A stretch of DNA of 64,000 bases. Origin: Apus apus (taxonomy: Eukaryota; Chordata; Aves; Apodiformes; Apodidae). Positions 12,991 through 26,460 of this stretch are shown in pieces. The stretch is from positions 127,754,568-127,818,567 of the forward strand of contig NC_067283.1 in the NCBI RefSeq assembly GCF_020740795.1. Reading direction: 5' to 3'. The notes beneath the pieces are model-generated. The model did not search any database. It was not told the origin of the DNA and saw only the letters and a list, made by a program, of their open reading frames with translations. Each line of letters starts with the position of its first letter. Within the stretch, counting starts at the first letter, position 1. The translations under genes and the position numbers were made by a program.

Positions 12991-14195
12991 ATTTCATGCT
13001 GGGAAAATCATCTGAAGGACTGAATCTGTTGGAACACTGTACATTGAAGAAGGTTCAAAGCTTTGCAGATTGTCACAGAAAACAGTAAGAAACTACCAGC
13101 AAATCAAGAGGGCTAGTGAACAGAGATGATAGCCACGAAGGTAGGCTAAGGCTACCTCCCCTTTTTCATACATATCAATGCTAAAAATCAGTGTTACCTA
13201 TTTTGTAATACTGATTGTTTTAGTCTTAAGCTAAAAATCAGTACCCCTACTCTGAAGAAATTTGTTAAAAATAGCAGTAGGCTCTGTAGCAACTAGTGAT
13301 GTTGACCATTCAGTCAAACTGTCAAAGGTGAAGGCACTGGTTAAGTTTGCCCATTTGGTCCTTTAATTTCCAGTAGTGTTTCTTGGAATTTTTTACTTGC
13401 TGCAGTTGCTGAATCTGTCCAACTGATGTCCTCTTTCTTGTACTTGTAAATTTTGAGTCTTCACTGAGAGTTGAGATTCAAACCATAGAAGAATTTGCTG
13501 GCTCAAGTCATGAGTTGTTTATTGAAAAGCTCTGCAAGAAAGATGCCTGTATACTGCATTGCTGATGCCTTCATGAGGAGTATTAATGATCTTAATTTGA
13601 CAGTCTACCTGTTCCATCTGGAGTAACTGGTTTTCACTTCTGATTGTCTCATTGCCCAGCAAAAGCTATATTGTAAACATATAACTTCATCTTGAAGTAT
13701 TCAAAAAACCTCTAAGATTATTATCTCTTTCACTCCCATCTTTCATAGCAACAAAACCAGTTATTTGATTGTTTTCAACATTTAGGGACTACCTATTATA
13801 CATAATCTCTCCAAATCATTTTGATTACACAGCAATCATGATTTCTCTGTTTTACTACAGAAAACACTACAAAAAATTTCCAAAATTACAGACTAGCAAA
13901 GAAACAATTAAAAAATGCCTTTAAATTAGTAATTCCATTTTTTGTCCTTTCACATGACCAATGAAGTGGCCACATACTAGAGGGAGAGTTTTCTAAGAAG
14001 ATAATGCTTAACGAAGTAGCAAACAGCAGGAATTTCTGATCTCCCTTGAAAATTGAGCCTGAAATTAGAATGAAAGCAGACAATTGATTAAAGCTGCCAT
14101 TTATGGAGTACAAAAAATAAATTAGGCTTGTCTCCAATGCAAACAGAGTGAGAGGGCCAAGACAACAAATTCAGATACATTTTTCCTTGAAGAGT
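12991..14195. other. Intergenic between CR1 and the IMPA1 3' end
   Basis: AT-rich sequence without a recognised exon. An open frame at 13,886-14,137 (minus) has no family resemblance. Part of this stretch could still be IMPA1 3' UTR if a distal poly(A) site is used. Confidence 0.45.
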
Positions 14196-16275
14196 TTTAT
14201 TAGGAAATCCAACAGTGAGAAAGTTGCATGCTACAGCCAGCTGATGGGTCTTCAAAACAAATCACAGGCAAGATAATTGGTAAAGTTTAAGCTCTGAGAT
14301 TGGAGATGATTAATGCAGCATGAGATCATTGGAAGGTGTTTTGAACATTCACTCTAATAAACCTACTGCAGGTGTAAATATAATCCCACTAACCTAAAGG
14401 CGTAAGTTTATGATCTATGTACATCAGAGGCTGAGAAGACAAAGTGTTCAATGCAGAGAGTCTGAAGCCCACAAATCCAGAATGTTGGGACCCAGCGTTG
14501 TACTGACGAATGTTAAGAAAGGAAGCACATCTGAAGCTGCTACTGCTAAAGCATATTTATTTCCAATGTGTTCTCCCATCTCAATTATTTGTAGACGTGC
14601 CCATTTCACAAATAAATCAGTTTAAAAACATTATGCAGAATTTGTTGTACAAAAGCCACAGAAATGGTTCAGTATACATACTTCTCAAGAAATAATGGTG
14701 ATACCACATCAATTACAGCAATAGTTACAGTGAAATGCTCAAGGAGTTTCTATCCATGTCAATGGAAATTTAAAAAGTAAACGAACCTAAGTTTGGCTTT
14801 TTTACAAGACCTTTAAATAGCAGGGTGATCTCACTAATGTTAATCATCTGGCATCAGATACAACTTCAAATTAAGTATTTCTGCAAAATCTGCAAAAAAA
14901 TCAACTGATATAAATCACTGAAATTTACAATAAGAGATCTGCTGAAACGTCAAGATAGAGAACAGCATCTTCCAGATTAAAAACAGTGAGACAGCAGTAC
15001 AAAAACTCAGGTTTTTCAAAGCATTGCTGTGTCTTGACTGGACCACCAATGAGACAACTTTCTTTATGAAACTTTAGACATGGAAAAATCAGTTTAAAAA
15101 CTGATCTAATTTAATTATTTTTTAAAGTGCATTATTTGAACAGTACACTGATACTTTTAACAATCCTAAACACAAAAAATTCGAGGAACCAATACAGTTT
15201 TTTGAGGTTTAGAGCAGCTCACACCAAGAATTAAAATACTAATTATGTCTTAAGATTTATAAACCCGTAAGGTTCAGATATGTATCTTCCTCTGTGCCTG
15301 TATAGTCTGTAACACAATGGAAATCTGCTTTCATAACTTACAGAACATTATGGAAAAAATCTGGACTATGGGCTTATTTTTCTGCCAGTTGAGTTACTGA
15401 AAACTCTCTTGGATTTTAATGATTCCTTAATCTTCAAAACACACCCATTCATGGAGAAACTCAAGCAAAATTAACAGAATTATAACTACCAAGAGTAAGA
15501 TAAAGGACCTAGTATCAGCTGATTCCAATAGTCAAATGCAAATAATTCTTAAGAGTAAATCCATTTAGTGATAGAAGGTGGGCTCAGAACTTATTTCTGG
15601 GAGATGCACAATAACTACTATTTTTGCAACTGTAATGAAACTGAAAGCATACTGGCCACATAAGAGATTGTGTTTATCTACCATGAGAAAGACAGGATGA
15701 TGACTACAAAACCAATGACAAGTAATAAAGGTTTTAAATTAGAGCCAAAATTACAAGCAACTGAAAAACGTTTGGAAATGTGTGAGCTACCTCTATAAAA
15801 TCTTTAACAAGGTAAGGAAATGGATACATTGAAGACACTTAAGAAAACAACAGATGAAAGTGAGGCTGCATCAACAAGTAATGCCTTCATCTTTTTGGGT
15901 TCAGCGTAAGATGTGATGAATTGGTGCTTTGAGATTAAATTTTGTCACTTTTAGAACTAGAGATTTGTATTTATCTAGACATTAAAAGTCTCTTTCTATG
16001 CCTTTCAGCATAGTATAAAAACTGAAAAAAATTAGTTGCATATATTTGCTTATTTTTATAGATCTTTATGTAATTGTGATGTTAAATTAAATTCTCAACA
16101 ATAAGAGATAATTTAGAATGTTGGTCCTATCTCAAAACACTACTTAGCAGTCACACCAGCATTAAAGGCTACCATCGATTTATCTATTTTTTATCAGGTT
16201 CACAGTGTAGAACCACCACAATATGGGAGTATGAGACAACATTATATAGTTAGATTTAAGGTGTAGTTTTGGTAT
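14196..16275 (-). other. IMPA1: IMPA1 3' UTR, inferred
   Basis: Sequence downstream of the IMPA1 stop on the minus strand. The first canonical AATAAA signals met going down from the stop are at 14,556-14,561 and 14,196-14,201 (tttatt on the plus strand), which would give a 3' UTR of roughly 1.7-2.1 kb. Which site is used cannot be told without transcript data. No other gene is visible in the interval. Confidence 0.45.
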
Positions 16276-19200
16276 TCAGTTCTGTGCATCATCCCTTTTC
16301 AGAGGAATTATTTGAAGTGCTTTGGCTATTCTCTCTCCTATAGCTCGACTACTTGCTGCAATTATTCTTCGAGACATCAAATCAAATGGTCCACCTAGAA
16401 ATCAAACCAAACAGAGTAAATAGCTTTTATTTGGAGAAAATGTAAAGTTGGTAAGAAAATGAGAATTCGAAACATCAACTGTAAATGATACAATACTATT
16501 TAAGACCAAGTTTTTATAGAATCATAGTATCACAGTACGGTTGAAAGGAACCTCAAAGATCATCAGGTTCCAACGCCCCCTGCCATGAGCAGGGAACCCT
16601 ACCACTAGATCAGGTTGCACAAAAACCTCGTCCTTAAAAACTTCCAGGGATGGGGCATCAACAACCTTCCTGGGCAACCCATTCCAGTTTCTCACCACCC
16701 TGATAGTGAAGAATTTCTTTCTAATATCTAACCTAAATCTCCCCTCTCTCAGTTTAAAACCACTACCCCTTGTCCTATCACTATCTTCTCTGATGAAAAG
16801 CCCCTCCCCAGCTTTCCTGCAGGCAATGAACGGTTCTTTCCCCTAGATAAAAACCCATTTCACACAACGGGTATCTCATATAAGCTACATTTAAATTCTC
16901 TTTTACGTATGCCTACTGTCTTTTTACACACTTCCAGGTGCTTAGCCAAGGAAGTAAAAGTTGTCTTGTAGCTTCAAAATAAAATTTTATTCTCTCTTTG
17001 TCTGTTAACTGGATGGGAACTCTGTTTAGCAGCGGTAACGTGTAAATCGGACTGAAAAACCTCTTTTAATTTCAGCCGTTTTGCTCCATTTAGCTATTTA
17101 AAAGGACATGAGTTTCATGCATGCCTGTGTATTTACCTGATACATCTAGCAGTACTCCACCTGCTTCAGTAATAATGATTCCAGCCCCTGCCATATCCCA
17201 GCAGTGAATTCCCATTTCATAATAGGCATCTGCCCCACCTGTTGCCACAAGGCACATGTTCACAGCTGCTGTACCAACGGCTCTAATCCTAAAGGAGACA
17301 GTTGTTCTTTCAGTAGAGAATGGTTTGTAAGAAAGTCACAATGTCTGTGTACACTGCACAGAGAACACAGAAGCATCATACACAAAGTGAACTCAGCTAG
17401 AGAAAACGTGGTGGAATGTGGCAGTGAAACCAATAAAAAATTGGGAATCAAGTTTTGTTTAAGTAGCTTGAAGAGCTCTCCAAATACAGCAAATACACTT
17501 ACAAATTCTTTTAAATTTTTTTTTTTTTTTTAGAGTAAAACACATCTTGTACACCTTCTTAACCTAAAACATACTACGGAAGGTATCTACCCATGAAGCA
17601 TATTCTGCTTTGCTTTTCAAATACAAGAATTCAAGTAGAATGCACACTGTTCTCAGCATGGAAAATTCAGTTTTTCTGGTAATGCTCAGTAAGCATCTCT
17701 GACCTGCAAAAAACCCTAACAGCAATAATCCCAGAAGTTAATTACACAGCATAAATTTGGTCTGGATAACTTCATCACAACCCTTGTGTTGCAAGTTTCT
17801 TTTGGAAATATTTATGTACTTACCAAGTAAGTGTGATTTGTACAAATAATTGCAGTTATTTCCATTATCAGTAAAATATACATAGAACTGTAACTGACAG
17901 CAGCCAACTTACTGTAAAAAGCAACTTAAATCAACTCCAATCTCAATTTACTGTTTCTAAATAAAATATCAAAGTTGAACTCAAAACATACCTAAAATGT
18001 ACATTCCCTACTTACAATTTAGCATATATTCTTTAATGACATTAGAAGACTTTTTGAAAGTACAAAAGCCCTACATATTAAGTGTCAAAATAAGAATTCT
18101 GAGGATCTCAGCATAAAACTAAAATCCCTCTTTAGATCAGAAACATGCATAGGGTTCAGTAACAAGAACTGCCTAATGAAACCACCTTTAAACATAAAAT
18201 GGTTTGCAGAAACTTAAGGCTGTGGATTATCTGGAGGGAAGGAAGCAAAGAATGTAACCAAATAAGAGCATTTTATGGACAATTTCAACTACTTGGACAA
18301 AAAAAAAAATATTGTACAGTGTTGAAAAAGGAACGGGAGATCTACTTTTGTCTTCTGATATAAATATAAAAAACCCCAACAATTTTCATTACTACAAGGA
18401 AAGGAAACTAATGTAATATAACTTCTGTTTATCCAGTTTGACTGTTTTTGAAAAAAAAAAAAGTACAAAATTGTATTTAATTTTCTTAACTACTAATTAC
18501 CAGCACGCTTTGCTTCTGAATACTGATTCTTAAGAGTTCTCATATGTCCCAGGTTGAAAAAGTTAAAACATATTTATAGTTCCTCTGCAGAAGTTACTAG
18601 AGAAAAAGATTTAAATTGTATTTCACATTTAAGATGTCAAATGTAATGCAACAAATCCTTCCAAAAAGTGATCACATCTACATATTTATAATAATACTAT
18701 CAGTAAATATAAAAACCAGGAAGTATCTTACCCATGAATAGGAATACTGAGAAGTCTTTCCATGTTAGATAGAATAATTTTTATGGTCTCTGGATCACGA
18801 TTTGATCCCAATTCTGTTACTAAAAGGGATTTGGTAATGTCTGGAAAAGAAAAAACCCTCACTTTTTTCCAACAGTACAACCTATAACAGTGATCAGTAC
18901 AGTTTACTTCTTTGCTTTCTTACAAGACTGAATAAAAGATATTTTAATAAAAATATTATATAAATTGAATATATAAAACTCTGTTCTTAAATAGAAAATG
19001 GCAGGAAAAAATAGTGAACAAAGCATGATCTGGTTCAACTGCGCATATACAATAACCAATAGAATTAGTAAATAACATTCTGTTGCTATAAAAATCAGAA
19101 CAGTCCTCTGATCTTGAAAGGTCCCAATTTAAATGTGGATTTTACTTTACATAGGATAGTTAAGTATACAGGTGTGACACTGTGGATGATACTATTTCCC

Positions 19201-22200
19201 ATCTGGAAGAAGTGGAATTGCTTAGTATATCTGTTACACACTCTAAAGAACAATCACAGACAAGTTACAGACATAGCTGGAATTAAAAACAACCAACCAC
19301 AACACACAGACACAGGGAATAAAATCCTCAATGGCTGAGACATGATTTTGCAAAGATCACAAGAATGCTACATACATCAAAGAGAATGCAAAAGCTGTTT
19401 CTCAAACCTGAACAACTCATGGCCAAAAAATATATCTAGTCTTTGAAAAACAAAACTATGAAACAGGAATAAGTCCAAGTCTAAAACTGTTCATGCCTCA
19501 TTTGCAATATAAATGTCATTACTAGAAAGAAGCTACTCAGTTCAGCTTACCTTCTTGGCCTGATACTTGAAGCTTTTGACCATTGCAAAATGCACCTTTT
19601 CCTTTTCTGGCAGTGTACATCTTGTCTTCTATACAACTATACACAATGCCAAATTCAATCTGCAAGAAAAAGTAAAAATACCTTGAGGTTTTTTTTCCCT
19701 TTCTTCCTATTTACCGTGAAAATACAGATCTTAGTTATAACTAGCAAGAAGGAATTAATCTGGTTTTGATTGATTAGATATTAAGTAATAAAAAAAATAC
19801 CTTTTTGTTTACAACAAAGCCAATTGAAACTGCCACAAATGGAAACCTACAAAACAAAACATTTCACTATTTTATAGTGAGACACTATGCTTCTTTCATT
19901 ACCATGCTTACTCTTAATACAAACAATGTTCAATTAAATGTAATGTATATTTTTAAAAGAAATTTTGATTATACAGGAAATAGTAGTTTTCTGGAACTTG
20001 CACAATTTACTGTGAAAAAGGACCAAACAATGCTCAATTACCTGTTAAAATACACATTTTCCCACCCACTCAAAGTAAGCCTGTTACAGCTCAGAGACTG
20101 TCATCCATGTTAGAACTGTTATTAGCTTAGGGACCATAATTTCATAGCCAAACAACAGAAGCCTCTATGGACTTATCTTTCTTGGAACAAGAAGGCTAAA
20201 ATGGTCCCAATCAAAAGAAGCAAAGTCACTTCTTGCCCCACCTCCACGTGAGGTTTCAAATACAGGAAGAACAGGCAGTCAGTATTACACTGAAAATACC
20301 CTCCACACCCTGGTACAAAATACCACTAGAAAGTCACTGATGAGATTCTGCTTTCTTTCATGGTAGCAGCTCCTAGATCTCAGTTAATTTAAAATTTCTT
20401 AGAAATCAGCACTTGGAGTTGTTATTGTTCCTTGCCAAAGTTTCTCTGAGGATGCTGCAACTCCTATTTCTGAGTCCTGTTGCTTTACTGTTTAAATCTG
20501 TCCACCTATCTTCAGCACTCGAGCCAAAGGCTGCTGTCTCCTGCTATTCAGTACTGGCCTCTCACAGAACAGCTACTGTTGGTTACAGATGGAGACTGTT
20601 ATAATACCTGCAGAAATACTAAAGTCATTACAAGAACTGCTCAATGGCTGTCAATAAACACAAACAATTTGTAACTGTTAACAACTTTACAGGATCTCTT
20701 AAAGCAATTTAAAAGAGAAAAAGCCCTTATTTTTATGGAAGTGAAACTTTACTAACATAAAAAAAAATGAAAGGTGGACCTGTGTACGAAGTTGGTAGTT
20801 CCGTCAATAGGGTCAATAATCCACGTGGGGTTATCTGTCAAAATGCTGCCCTGCCCAGCGGCAACAGATTCTTCTCCAATGAAGCTAGAGTGGCAAACAC
20901 ATTTAAAAGATGCAAAGAAACTGTTTAGGATATCTGAATTACAACATTGTTCTTGAAATGAAAATTCTTCCAGTGAGATGCAGGTTTTTGTACCACCAGT
21001 GATGGTATGTAAAAACCTAAGAAATACAAAATTTATCTGGAAAGCTCCAAACTCATGTGACCAAGCTTGCATCAATATTTACAATGCACTATTTGTGGGC
21101 AAAAGAACTTTACATTTTAATATCCATTACTGGAATTTAGTATTCAGAACATGGATGTTCTCACCATTTTTCTCAGTAAAAGCATCATCAAATCTTGGTC
21201 TGAGTACCTATAGCTAATAACAACATTCAGATCAGTTGTCCTATAAAACACTGCTTTTTAGCTTGTGTTTTAATTAAAGAAAGCCTTTGGGGTCATACAC
21301 ATCTGGTTAGAACACTGCAGCAAGTGTTCAGTTTGTAGTCTGATTTCAACCCAAATATATCAAGAAGTTGTTGGTGTCAAAACTGTTCAGTTTTACAAGC
21401 ACTACAAAAATAGTAACATAGCAAAGGGATGAAAACCAAACAGAGCTTCTCCTGAAGAAGACGAGTGAATGCTCAACCTTAATACTAAACCAAATGAATA
21501 CAAAAGCCACAGTGCTACAGAATCCAAATTTCACATTTTTTGCTGCTCATGAAAATATTTGTTTTGAACCACAAAATTACTGGGATAAGTTTAAACGACT
21601 AGAATTCTATTCTATGTCTTTTGCATGGTTTTAAACATCTAACACATGCTTTCCTCCACAAACATGCAAAATGAAGAGAACTGCTCAGAGTAAACAAATA
21701 AGGCCCCTTTACTATTGATTAGGAGTTTTATGATTAACTATGAAAGTGAAGATGATTGCTCAGAAAAGAACAGCATGCTTCCAAAAAACAGTGGATCTTC
21801 ACAAAGAGGATACAGAGACTGAATAGTTATGTAGGTGGATGAGTAATTCATTAGAAAGATAAATTCAAGACCAGTATGTCTAATATTTCAATTATCTAAT
21901 AAAAAAAGAAACTCAAGTATTTAAAAATATCATTGTCACAGAAATTGTTATATCAAGGTAAGTTTCTATACTTACACTGATTTGGTTAAGGACATTTTGC
22001 ATCATCTTAGTTGTTCCAATTTTGTGAATATTTAAAGTTTGACATACAGAGCTACAAACAGAAAATCTCCAAGAAAATATAAGAAAAAATAGCAAACCTA
22101 CTTTAAGGAAACTATTAAATTTGAGTCATTATGTCAAAATGGGAAAGAAAGTCCCATGTAAATAAAAATATGTAGAATACATATAATTTGCCCCCCAAGA

Positions 22201-24116
22201 ATGAACTTATTTTGGGGGGGGGGGAAGAGAAGAACAGTGTAAAGAAAGCAATAAGAAATAATAACAAAAAATATAATCAGTATTTTGTATGACAGATTTT
22301 CAGTTATGCAGAATCAGAAGATTCTGTCTTCTTTTTCGGATGTTCCATGTTCTTAAATGGCACGAGATTTGCCAGAGGCACACTCAGTACCACGGGACTC
22401 ATCCAGCACAGCCACTGCAGGCTGCTAGTTTCAACTGCCAACAGCAGACAAAGAATTTAGGTGCTGGGTAACTTGGGTCATCTTTGATTCTCTCAAGGCA
22501 AATAACCAAGGAGTTGTTTACAGCTGGCTCAAATGGAAGTGAGCTTCAACATAAGTCTTGAACAAGGCTAAACTCATCAGTAAACCATGGGGACACCTTG
22601 TTACTACAGTCCTGGGTTCAAAGGACTACTACTCTAAAATACTTCAGAAGGTAGGGGAGAATCCTGTAACTTTCCAGCAGGCCAATCATCATGAAATTTT
22701 ACCAAGCAAAATAATAAATTTTCCATTTTCTTCTTCCAGTCAGATGTCCTTTCTATCAAAAGTGGTATTGATAAGAAGCTGTACCTGTGAGAAGGATACT
22801 TTTCTTTTATCAAAGAAATAATGAAGGTTTCTACTTTTTGATCAGTTTCTGTCACTAGATCTACTGGTGAACTTTTAGTCATAACAGATATTTCTTCTTT
22901 GAGTGCCCCACGGATTATCTGTTAACAAAAGAAAAAAAAAGTAAAAATCTTTAGCCATTAGCAATATGGAAAATATTAGTTTTCCCCAAAATTTGAGCTG
23001 TAATTACTGTAATTTTCTGTATTGCACATCCAAAATAAACAGTGAGAAAACCTGCATTTAACTGCAGGAGCTGGGACGTACCCTTAGACCTTAAATCTAA
23101 GTACTACAAGAAGATGCACTAGTACTTGAAACTGAGCTCTATTTTGTTAGGATGAATGTTAGATTTATAAATGCGAGTTGAACAAAACATTGAAGACTGA
23201 GCTTAAGTCAGCTATTTTTAGCCAGACCATGCATTTATGATCTTAAAACTATTAGAATCAGCTTAAACAAGAATCCATGCCTCACAGCCCACAAAATTAG
23301 TTAACTGTAACTTAGAAAGCTTTTCTCAGGGAAGACTTTAATGAGGTTGTTGCAGGGACAGTGTTCTGCAGATTCTTCAGCTCCAAGGGACAGAATTAAT
23401 TAATGTGCCATCTTGTCTGGCTGCAATAGCATTCAAATGTACCACGCAGAACTACGAAGAACTGAACATTTGGTAATCGCTCTTTTGCTGAGGCTCTGCC
23501 AGTATGTGCAAACTCTTTTCTCTTCTAAGCTATCTTAAATAAAAAATGGGCAAAGTAACCCCACTGCAAGAGATGCTTCGTATTTGTAGATGCTTCGTAT
23601 TATGTCTTCATAAAGCCAACATGACATGGTCCCTTGTGCAAACAAGCCACTATAGAAAGCTGAGGGAGGTGTTCACAAGATAAGACTGTTAATAACAAAC
23701 ATGAAGCTAGACAGGTGCAGTTTAAAGGGAAAAACAGAGATGCTCCTTTTTTTTTTTTTAACCACAATTCAGAATTTTCTTTTTTTTTTTTTTTAAACCA
23801 AATTTAAGAAACAAAAGGTATTTCTTAGTGTTGAATCTGGTCCAAATAAAGGTGCACAGATGTTTTCTTAAACTGGCTAAGCTGTAAACATGAAAGACAC
23901 TCCAAACTTGAACTTCAACATCACTGAATGATTCTGCTAATTTATGTTTTTGACAAAATACTCCCCACAAGAATATCCAACATTAAAGCCCCTTCAAAAA
24001 CTACATACATACTAGTCTCAATAAATAATGTTAATATTTATAAATATACTTACCTCCCCAGCCTTCCTTGCTAAAGTAACTGCATAATCCATACATTCTT
24101 GCCAAGGATCTGCCAT
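16276..24116 (-). CDS. IMPA1: Inositol monophosphatase 1, eight coding exons
   Basis: Cytosolic Mg2+-dependent, Li+-inhibited phosphatase that turns inositol monophosphates into free myo-inositol for phosphoinositide resynthesis. Coding exons in transcript order: 24116-24054, 22918-22785, 20884-20780, 19846-19801, 19659-19551, 18840-18732, 17288-17137, 16394-16276. All junctions are GT-AG and the frames join without a break into 278 codons plus stop; human IMPA1 has 277 residues. The start [12 protein letters not shown] matches the family. Metal and catalytic residues are in their usual places: Glu70 in GEES, Asp90 and Asp93 in DPIDGTTNF, Asp220 in [20 protein letters not shown] near residues 36-48 is also conserved. 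The product looks fully functional. The exon 2 acceptor is probably at 24,136-24,137, leaving a short 5' UTR piece before the ATG. IMPA2 is the alternative paralogue, but synteny with ZFAND1 and CHMP4C and the protein itself fit IMPA1. Confidence 0.97.
16517..16845 (-). repeat. CR1 LINE 3' end in the last IMPA1 intron
   Basis: It begins at tatagaatcatagtatcacag and continues through tcatcaggttccaac, ccttcctgggcaaccca and ccccttgtcctatcact, the CR1 tail in reverse orientation. It sits in the intron between exons 17288-17137 and 16394-16276, in the same transcriptional sense as IMPA1. It starts about 120 bases from the final exon and disturbs no splice site. Confidence 0.92.
17289..24053 (-). 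other. IMPA1: IMPA1 introns between coding exons
   Basis: Intron sequence between the coding exons listed under IMPA1. It is AT-rich and largely free of recognisable repeats. Noted simple tracts are a T run near 17,517-17,531, a run of about 12 G at 22,213-22,224, and two T runs at 23,747-23,795. Several small open frames here are only extensions of exons or chance. No snoRNA or miRNA hairpin was recognised by eye. Confidence 0.6.
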
Positions 24117-24135
24117 CTTTTCTCAGATAAACAGT

Positions 24136-25836
24136 CTACCAAAAGGATAGAGCAACAAAAAAATTATTATTGCATTTTTTTTGAAAAAATCTAATTTTCT
24201 AACCCCTCTTTTCTGGATCGCACTGTTTTCTCCTCGCTGGAATATAAAAGTTTGTCCAATCCTTTATTCTGAAAAAAATAACTTAAAAACGATCAAAAAC
24301 TTAGACTAAGATATCAGATTCTTTTTTTTCCTCACATTTTGTGCTTATGAAAAATGCGTAACATAAAAACATTAAGAAGTACAGAGCCTCATTCTTGAAA
24401 GATACATGCAAATACAAGACTCTGAATTTAGACACTGACCTCAAAGTACATAAAGGCTCTGAAAAACAAATAGTGTGGTTACACACAAGCACATTCTCAA
24501 ATACAGTGTACAGCTCAGGGCCATTTTGCTTAAAATACTAGACTCTTCACTGTAATTTTTTTGCAGAAGACTACTGACATACAGCTTAGTCTGTTTTTAA
24601 GCATGGTTTAAATGACTTTCAATATCTTACATTGCAAGATTAGAATCTTAAAGCCCAAATCTATCCTTTCTGTGTTTAAGTCCTCCATGCTTTTTATAGG
24701 CTTTTATTCCAAACACAAATAGGAAATGGCTTTGATTCTACATGAGACAGTTACAAGATAGCCAGAGTAATTCAAAACAGTCTTCTACATTCTTTAGTAT
24801 TATAAAACAAAACAGTCTACCTTATATTCTATACATCATTTCATAAGCAACATGGAATTCAAATCCACATATTATCCATTATTTCTCATACTCCCCCAAC
24901 AGACCAGAAAGTCATTCAGTGACGAAACAGTATTCCGAATTTTGGATGTCTGTTTCATTTTTGAGCACTAGCCCTTTCAGAAGCCCTCTGGGAATTTCCT
25001 GTGTAAGTGATTCAGTCTTTAAGTGATGACCTGGGTAACAGCTGCGTAACACTTGCAGATTCACAAAGATTAGAGGAATGATCATTAAAAAGTCATCACT
25101 GAAATGGTGTTTAAAAACGGTGCAAGTAACATGATCCACAAGCCCCCAGTACAATCATCCTGATTTAATGGTCTTTGCTTCTTTCAGCTTGGTCCTAAAC
25201 AGGTACAGATGGCTAGAAAAGCTAGGTGAAATGCAAAGGGTAAGATGATTTAACTATGTTGATAATGTTCTTTACTGATCATGGCAGCGATCAAGCTCTG
25301 TTACATAAACACAGAAATAACGTCAGGGCACAAAACTTGGTACAACAGCACTAGATAAAATTACTCTAGATATCCACTTATTTCATTATAGTACATCCAT
25401 ACCCACTATGGACTGGTAGCATTAGTGGGGCCTTAAGTGCACTGACACCCAGTGCAACAGCACAGATTCATGTAGCAGAGGGAAAGACAATAATTTACAT
25501 TTAAAACCTCACTAAAACGGTAAGTCCGGAGCACGTTAAATGCCGGCACCTACACTGACTGAAAGAAGTGGGGTTTTTTGTTGTTGTTGTTTTTTTTTTG
25601 CCCAGGTTAGTTTAGACCTCTCGGGATGCCCCATGACGAGTCTGCTCCTCTAGCTCAGGGCGCGCATTCAGAGCAGGGGTTTAGACCCCGGCCTGGCGAA
25701 GCTGAAGGGCGGCGAGGCCGGGGCGGCGAGGCCGCGGCCGGCCCGAGCGGTGACAGGGCCGCGCAGCCCCCAGGCCCGCGGCGCGCCCCTCTCAGGGCCC
25801 CCGAGATGGCGGCTGCAGAAGCAGGACGGCACTCAC
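24136..25836 (-). other. IMPA1: IMPA1 intron 1
   Basis: This interval separates the inferred untranslated first exon (donor at 25,835-25,836) from the start-codon exon (acceptor at about 24,136). It contains a GTT/T-rich tract near 25,569-25,600 and no recognised repeat. The first few hundred bases belong to the CpG island. Confidence 0.55.
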
Positions 25837-26130
25837 CGCAGCGGCACCGCCCGCGCTCCCGCTCCCGCTCCCGCACCCGCGCTCCCGCAGCCGCGCTCCC
25901 GCCGCCTCCTCCGCCGCCCGGCGCTGCCTGCGGCGGGCGGGCGCGGGGCCGCGCGGGTGCGCAGGCGCGGAGGCGCGCGGGCGGGGCCGCGGCGGCTGCG
26001 CAGGGTGGCCGGGCGGGGCGCGCAGGGCGGTGTTGGAGCTGCGGGCCGCTCCCGCCCGCTGTGCGGTGGTGGGACGGGGCGAGGTGGAGGTGCTGGCTGT
26101 GCTCTGCCGCTGGGCACGCCATCGGCGTTT
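25620..26130 (-). promoter_or_regulatory. IMPA1: CpG-island promoter and first exon of IMPA1
   Basis: A dense GC and CpG block stands in otherwise AT-rich surroundings. On the minus strand a good donor, CTGCG|GTGAGT, falls at 25,836-25,837, so the first exon would run down to 25,837 from a start somewhere around 25,880-26,000. The first exon carries no in-frame IMPA1 start and is untranslated, since the ATG lies in the next exon. Hexamer-like gctccc repeats near 25,853-25,876 and several GC boxes are present. Overlapping open frames of 150-220 codons on both strands are by-products of the GC-rich, stop-poor composition. Plus-strand transcription from this island is possible but not shown. Confidence 0.7.
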
Positions 26131-26460
26131 ACTTGGGCTTCCAGGGGCTGCAGGTGCCCCCGGCAAAAACGAATTATTCAATGTGTGGAAAGAAGCATGA
26201 AGGCCCGCTAAAAATAATCGTACGTGTAACAGCATTTAATCGATTCAGATTACAGCGCTTAAAAACAGGAAAAGGAGCAAGTTTGTGATACGTGGCTCTT
26301 TGTTACAGTTTTTTTTCTTTGAGAACTGTCAATACCCATGAAACAGCTTTATTTGCCCCCTCACTAGCCCCTTCTGCTGACTGTTCTGTGATTAGTATAA
26401 TTCCAAATAAGTAACCAGAGAGACAACTGATACTTTTTAAAATGTAAACCCATTTTCCAT
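26131..26460. other. Flank between CpG island and solo LTR
   Basis: No gene or repeat recognised. A short minus-strand open frame (26,303-26,497) crosses the LTR border and is therefore a chance fusion. Confidence 0.5.

Noticed and set aside
20752-21075. 107-codon minus-strand frame taken as one IMPA1 exon
   Set aside because: Only 20,780-20,884 is exon; the frame reads through intron on both sides. The splice sites and family alignment set the true limits.
25626-26288. 220-codon plus-strand frame and 147-155 codon minus-strand frames in the IMPA1 CpG island
   Set aside because: They overlap on both strands and consist mostly of Ala, Arg, Gly and Pro, as expected from CpG-rich DNA with few stops.
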